DNA of 64,000 nt from Karstenula rhodostoma CBS 690.94 (Eukaryota; Ascomycota; Dothideomycetes; Pleosporales; Didymosphaeriaceae), in NCBI GenBank assembly GCA_010093485.1, contig MU001511.1, positions 558,001 to 622,000 of the forward strand. Direction: 5' to 3'. Of the stretch, positions 61,276-64,000 are shown piece by piece; positions within the stretch are counted from its first letter, which is position 1, and every line of letters begins with the position of its first letter. Under the pieces are notes generated by a model. The model had not been told where the DNA came from, searched no databases, and saw nothing but the letters and a program-made list of their open reading frames with translations. The translations under genes were made by a program, and so were the position numbers.

Positions 61276-61729
61276 TTTGGGTATTGGAATGTGGTCTGGA
61301 TATGACGGTGTTTGGTAGTATTCACTGTATTATGGACACTCTGCTGGGATATTGAAGGGTAGGTTAGAGCGCAGGCGCTTTGGTGTCGTGGATTTTATAA
61401 CGAGTTGGGTTTGTTCGTCTATCCATCGATCGTTTTCAAGAAACTTACATATTCATGGATGCGAGAGTCAAGTGACTTTTAGGAAAAATGCGGTACTTTT
61501 CTTCATGTTTTGCTTCACTGAATAGATTCCTTGCTTTCACAGTGTCGCTAGCTGCGCTGCTGACTTCGATTTATAAGCTTACTCCAGCTTGGCGATGCAG
61601 GCAGAGTCGGAAAACTGTAGAACTAGCCGCGCAAGGTTTCTGAAGTCCTTTTGATGAACCCAACCTTGATTTAAACCAACGTTATCGTTGATACTACACT
61701 GCCTTTATGCCGAATCTTAACCTTCCGAT
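61276..61729. other. intergenic region between convergent genes
   Basis: The 3' flanks of the membrane protein gene (+) and the HET gene (-). No open frame of interest and no repeats seen. Confidence 0.5.
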
Positions 61730-63481
61730 TCAATCTTGAGCGTGGTTCTGATCATGATTATGCTCTTGGTTTGCGGTCCAATCGGAATACTCTCGGACAG
61801 ATCTCCATTTGAATTCAAGACCTACACGCCTACCTTTTAAGCGATCCGGATCTTCGGATTGTGAGATCCACTCATCGCCCTCGGTGTGATTCCAGGGTAC
61901 AAGCCGCAATGAAAGCTGCTGCATCTCGACAAGACCCTCGATATACATACCACCCGGTACAATCAAATCCTCTCGCAGCCCCTCAATGAAGTCAGTATGA
62001 TGGCGAAAATAGTCTAAGATATGACGTGCGCCTTTTCCAAAAAAGACAGAGTTGTCCGTGTCGACGACTTTGTACAGCCACCGGCGATTGTGCTCTCGTC
62101 GCTCCTCGTACTTGAAGATGACTCCGAAAGAAGTCCATGAAGGCCCCATCCGCTTGTTCCATCGTAGGCACCGTTCGTCCATCTCAAAGACCAGTAGGCA
62201 TTCGAAAACACCTTTATGCCCGGCGTGGACCATACTAGTATTTGCATCCCAACATCCGTGCGGAGTCACCTCTCCTACTAAAAGACCCCTGCTGCGCAAC
62301 CGGTCGAACTCTTCAGGGAAAACTATACCATTGTGTCGTACGTCCCGCACTTCTCTTCTTGATAGCACCTTGGACACTTGGATGATGGCTTCCCCAGCGC
62401 GATAGCATGCATCTTCATCTGCCAAAGCGTCGGGGGATACCCTGACACAGAAGTCGTTTCCCGTTTGACGTAAGAATATACCAATTCGGCTACCGTTGGA
62501 ACGAGACTGATGCCCTAGTGGTAGCACGAGACAACCGGTTGGGTAGTGAAACTTAAGGGGGAACTGGAATCGAATCCCTTGATTGGTAACAGAGAATTCG
62601 CGGTAGACGGTGTTGATGCTGGCCGCTGATTGTACATCGTGTCCATTCCTGAACCATTCAGGCGACTCTGCTAGCAGTCCCGAAAACATGGAAGGGAATG
62701 GATCTATCCATGCAAAGATAGACAAGTCGGGATTTTGCTTGATGATTTCCTCTTGCAGACGAATGAAAGCCTTCTTTCCCTCGCCGTAAAGAAGCGGCAT
62801 GTTGACGTCGAATATCCCCATCAAACAGTAGGCAAGGTCTTCTACTCGTGTAGTCTCGCGGTTCGAGGCCCATGACATACGAACAGCAACTGGGAGATCT
62901 AGTATGTTCTTGAAAGTCGCGATATGGGTGACCGTCCTTATAGTCTCTTGGAAGCTGACCCTGTCTCCACGATATGTCCAGCTCCAGTCGTAGAAATACA
63001 CCTTACTTGGTGCGATCAATTCCTGAAGTGTCCAGCCGCGAGTGAACCATCTCGATGTCCCGAAGGTCTCCGGGTCCGTGGTCATGTCAGAGAGATACGC
63101 AAGGCAAACATCTGCTTCGCGATAATAATTGTACATGGAGTTGATTGCTTCACTCAGCTCGGCGCTGGAACCTTTGTCGATACAGCAGGTATCGATCCAG
63201 ACATACCTTATGCCGTCGTCCTTGTGGTACAAGCCGTGGTAGTTAGTTCGGGTCTCTGCAAGTTTTTTGTTTTCGCTCTTCGCAATTTCGCATGTCTTCA
63301 AAATTTTCTCGTATCCAGGCTTTGATGTTGTGCGCGGAAGTCGATCTTCAGGTTCGACAAGCATTTCCTGGAAAGTCACTTCATCGCCGTCGGCGCCCCA
63401 TGTGTGGGAAAGAATTGCATAGCGCGGGACCATGCTCGTGAACGATTCGAGGCGACCGGTCAACACGTTTATGAGGCGCAT
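61730..63481 (-). CDS. HET-domain (heterokaryon incompatibility) protein
   Basis: A single exon of 583 residues from the ATG at 63481 (MRLINVLTGRLESF), where this family usually starts; an in-frame ATG at 63658 adds 59 residues of unlikely sequence. The HET domain covers the first about 170 residues: RYAILSHTWG, EVTFQEM, KPGYEKILKTCEIA, GIRYVWIDTCCIDKGSSAELSEAINSM and YYREADVCLAYLSD, then SRWFTRGWTLQELIAP. WASNRETTRVEDLAYCLMGIFDVNMPLLYGEG follows (written here in family order), the region typical of the large HET family related to HET-E/HET-D N-termini. There are no NACHT or WD40 repeats; the C-terminal half is unassigned. Family members trigger cell death when unlike strains fuse. Whether this one does so is unknown, as most members are untested. 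Confidence 0.88.
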   Translation of the reverse strand: MRLINVLTGRLESFTSMVPRYAILSHTWGADGDEVTFQEMLVEPEDRLPRTTSKPGYEKILKTCEIAKSENKKLAETRTNYHGLYHKDDGIRYVWIDTCCIDKGSSAELSEAINSMYNYYREADVCLAYLSDMTTDPETFGTSRWFTRGWTLQELIAPSKVYFYDWSWTYRGDRVSFQETIRTVTHIATFKNILDLPVAVRMSWASNRETTRVEDLAYCLMGIFDVNMPLLYGEGKKAFIRLQEEIIKQNPDLSIFAWIDPFPSMFSGLLAESPEWFRNGHDVQSAASINTVYREFSVTNQGIRFQFPLKFHYPTGCLVLPLGHQSRSNGSRIGIFLRQTGNDFCVRVSPDALADEDACYRAGEAIIQVSKVLSRREVRDVRHNGIVFPEEFDRLRSRGLLVGEVTPHGCWDANTSMVHAGHKGVFECLLVFEMDERCLRWNKRMGPSWTSFGVIFKYEERREHNRRWLYKVVDTDNSVFFGKGARHILDYFRHHTDFIEGLREDLIVPGGMYIEGLVEMQQLSLRLVPWNHTEGDEWISQSEDPDRLKGRRVGLEFKWRSVREYSDWTANQEHNHDQNHAQD

Positions 63482-63881
63482 ACTGAATGTCGTTGCAACA
63501 TCGCAACCAGTGCGCCTAACGTTCTGCTTGCCCCCAGGCTCCTTTACACGTGCAATCAGGCAGCGCTTTGCGGGCCTAGCGTTCCGATCTGTACCGCGAA
63601 CCAGTATGAGAAGGCTTTCGGATCGCAAGATGCTTGAGATGTGGGGGTGTCCGGACAACGGCGTAAGCCGTCAGCTGCGCCACCATCGATACGAGGAAGG
63701 CGCCCTCCTCACACGTGGACAGATCAAGGCCCCCTCACAATTGTACGCATGTAATTAACGATACTATGTTCTATAACGTAAGCTTTTGTAAACCGAGGAT
63801 TTTAGAAACCCCCCCAGGCCCTCGTATGTATCTGTCCAGTATAATCACGTGACATAAAAACCTCCCAGACATGCCCATCAC
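63482..63881. other. upstream region of the HET gene and 3' flank of the permease gene
   Basis: No gene supported beyond a possible longer HET start. A CACGTGAC site lies near 63847. Confidence 0.45.
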
Positions 63882-64000
63882 CTACTCAAACTCTCCGCGC
63901 TTTAACACAGGCACCTTGAACCTCTTCCTTCCCGAAACACACCAATCCCCAATCGCGAACAAGATGACGAATCCCGCAATCGGACCGGCGTAGTTCATCG
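63882..64000 (-). CDS. amino-acid permease-like transporter, C-terminal fragment
   Basis: The last 39 codons of a minus-strand gene whose body lies beyond the right edge. The frame reads MNYAGPIAGFVILFAIGDW, then CVSGRKRFKVPVLKRGEFE and a stop at 63884-63882. A final hydrophobic helix starting MNYA..., followed by a short basic W..SGRKRF.VP tail, is the usual end of fungal APC-superfamily amino-acid/GABA permeases (MNYASVV...W..RGRK.F.GP). The family is inferred from this end only; substrate unknown. Confidence 0.6.
   Translation of the reverse strand, partial: MNYAGPIAGFVILFAIGDWCVSGRKRFKVPVLKRGEFE

Overview
The window is nuclear DNA of a filamentous ascomycete (Pezizomycotina, most likely a dothideomycete-type plant-associated or saprobic fungus; the class is inference). 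Reasons: many 43-105 bp GT-AG introns with CTAAC/CTGAC branch sites, typical fungal families (HET domain, Zn2Cys6 regulator, GH92 mannosidase, dienelactone hydrolase) and a 40-kb transposon block carrying the mark of repeat-induced point mutation (RIP: C-to-T and G-to-A changes, CpG almost absent, TpA in great excess). Gene models below were built by reading splice sites by eye and checking frame continuity across each junction.

Left gene-rich arm (1-19,019): an F-box-like protein running off the left edge (-); an unresolved short transcribed-looking stretch; a short-chain dehydrogenase broken by a small deletion at its active site (-); a dienelactone hydrolase-type hydrolase (+) divergent from it; a RING protein of the RNF10/Mag2 type (-) divergent from a Ubp3/USP10-type deubiquitinase (+); a Zn2Cys6 transcription factor with ten exons (+); a 16-bp minisatellite; and a secreted GH92 alpha-mannosidase (+). 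The RNF10-like/USP10-like pair is notable because the yeast and human homologues act as ubiquitin writer and eraser on the small ribosomal subunit.

Central block (19,207 to about 59,723): about 40.5 kb of AT-rich DNA with no intact gene. It resolves into a nest of retrotransposons with matching target-site duplications (TSDs). Copia element A (-) lies at 19,207-24,604. Copia element B (-) spans 24,688-49,431 and is split by three later insertions: a Gypsy element (+, 26,510-34,646), copia C (-, 37,220-42,751) and copia D (+, 42,928-48,461). Removing the three inserts leaves a 5.5-kb B, the same length as C and D. To the right (49,432 to about 59,743) is an older element whose RIP-damaged frame still reads as a Helitron Rep/helicase over about 960 codons without an indel. 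About 2.5 kb downstream is a second RIP-damaged frame that reads as a histone H3-like protein. A Helitron carrying an H3-like passenger is the most unusual thing seen here.

Right arm (about 59,744-64,000): a Pro/Ser/Thr-rich single-pass membrane protein (+), a HET-domain protein (-) and the C-terminal end of an amino-acid permease-like transporter (-) cut by the window edge.
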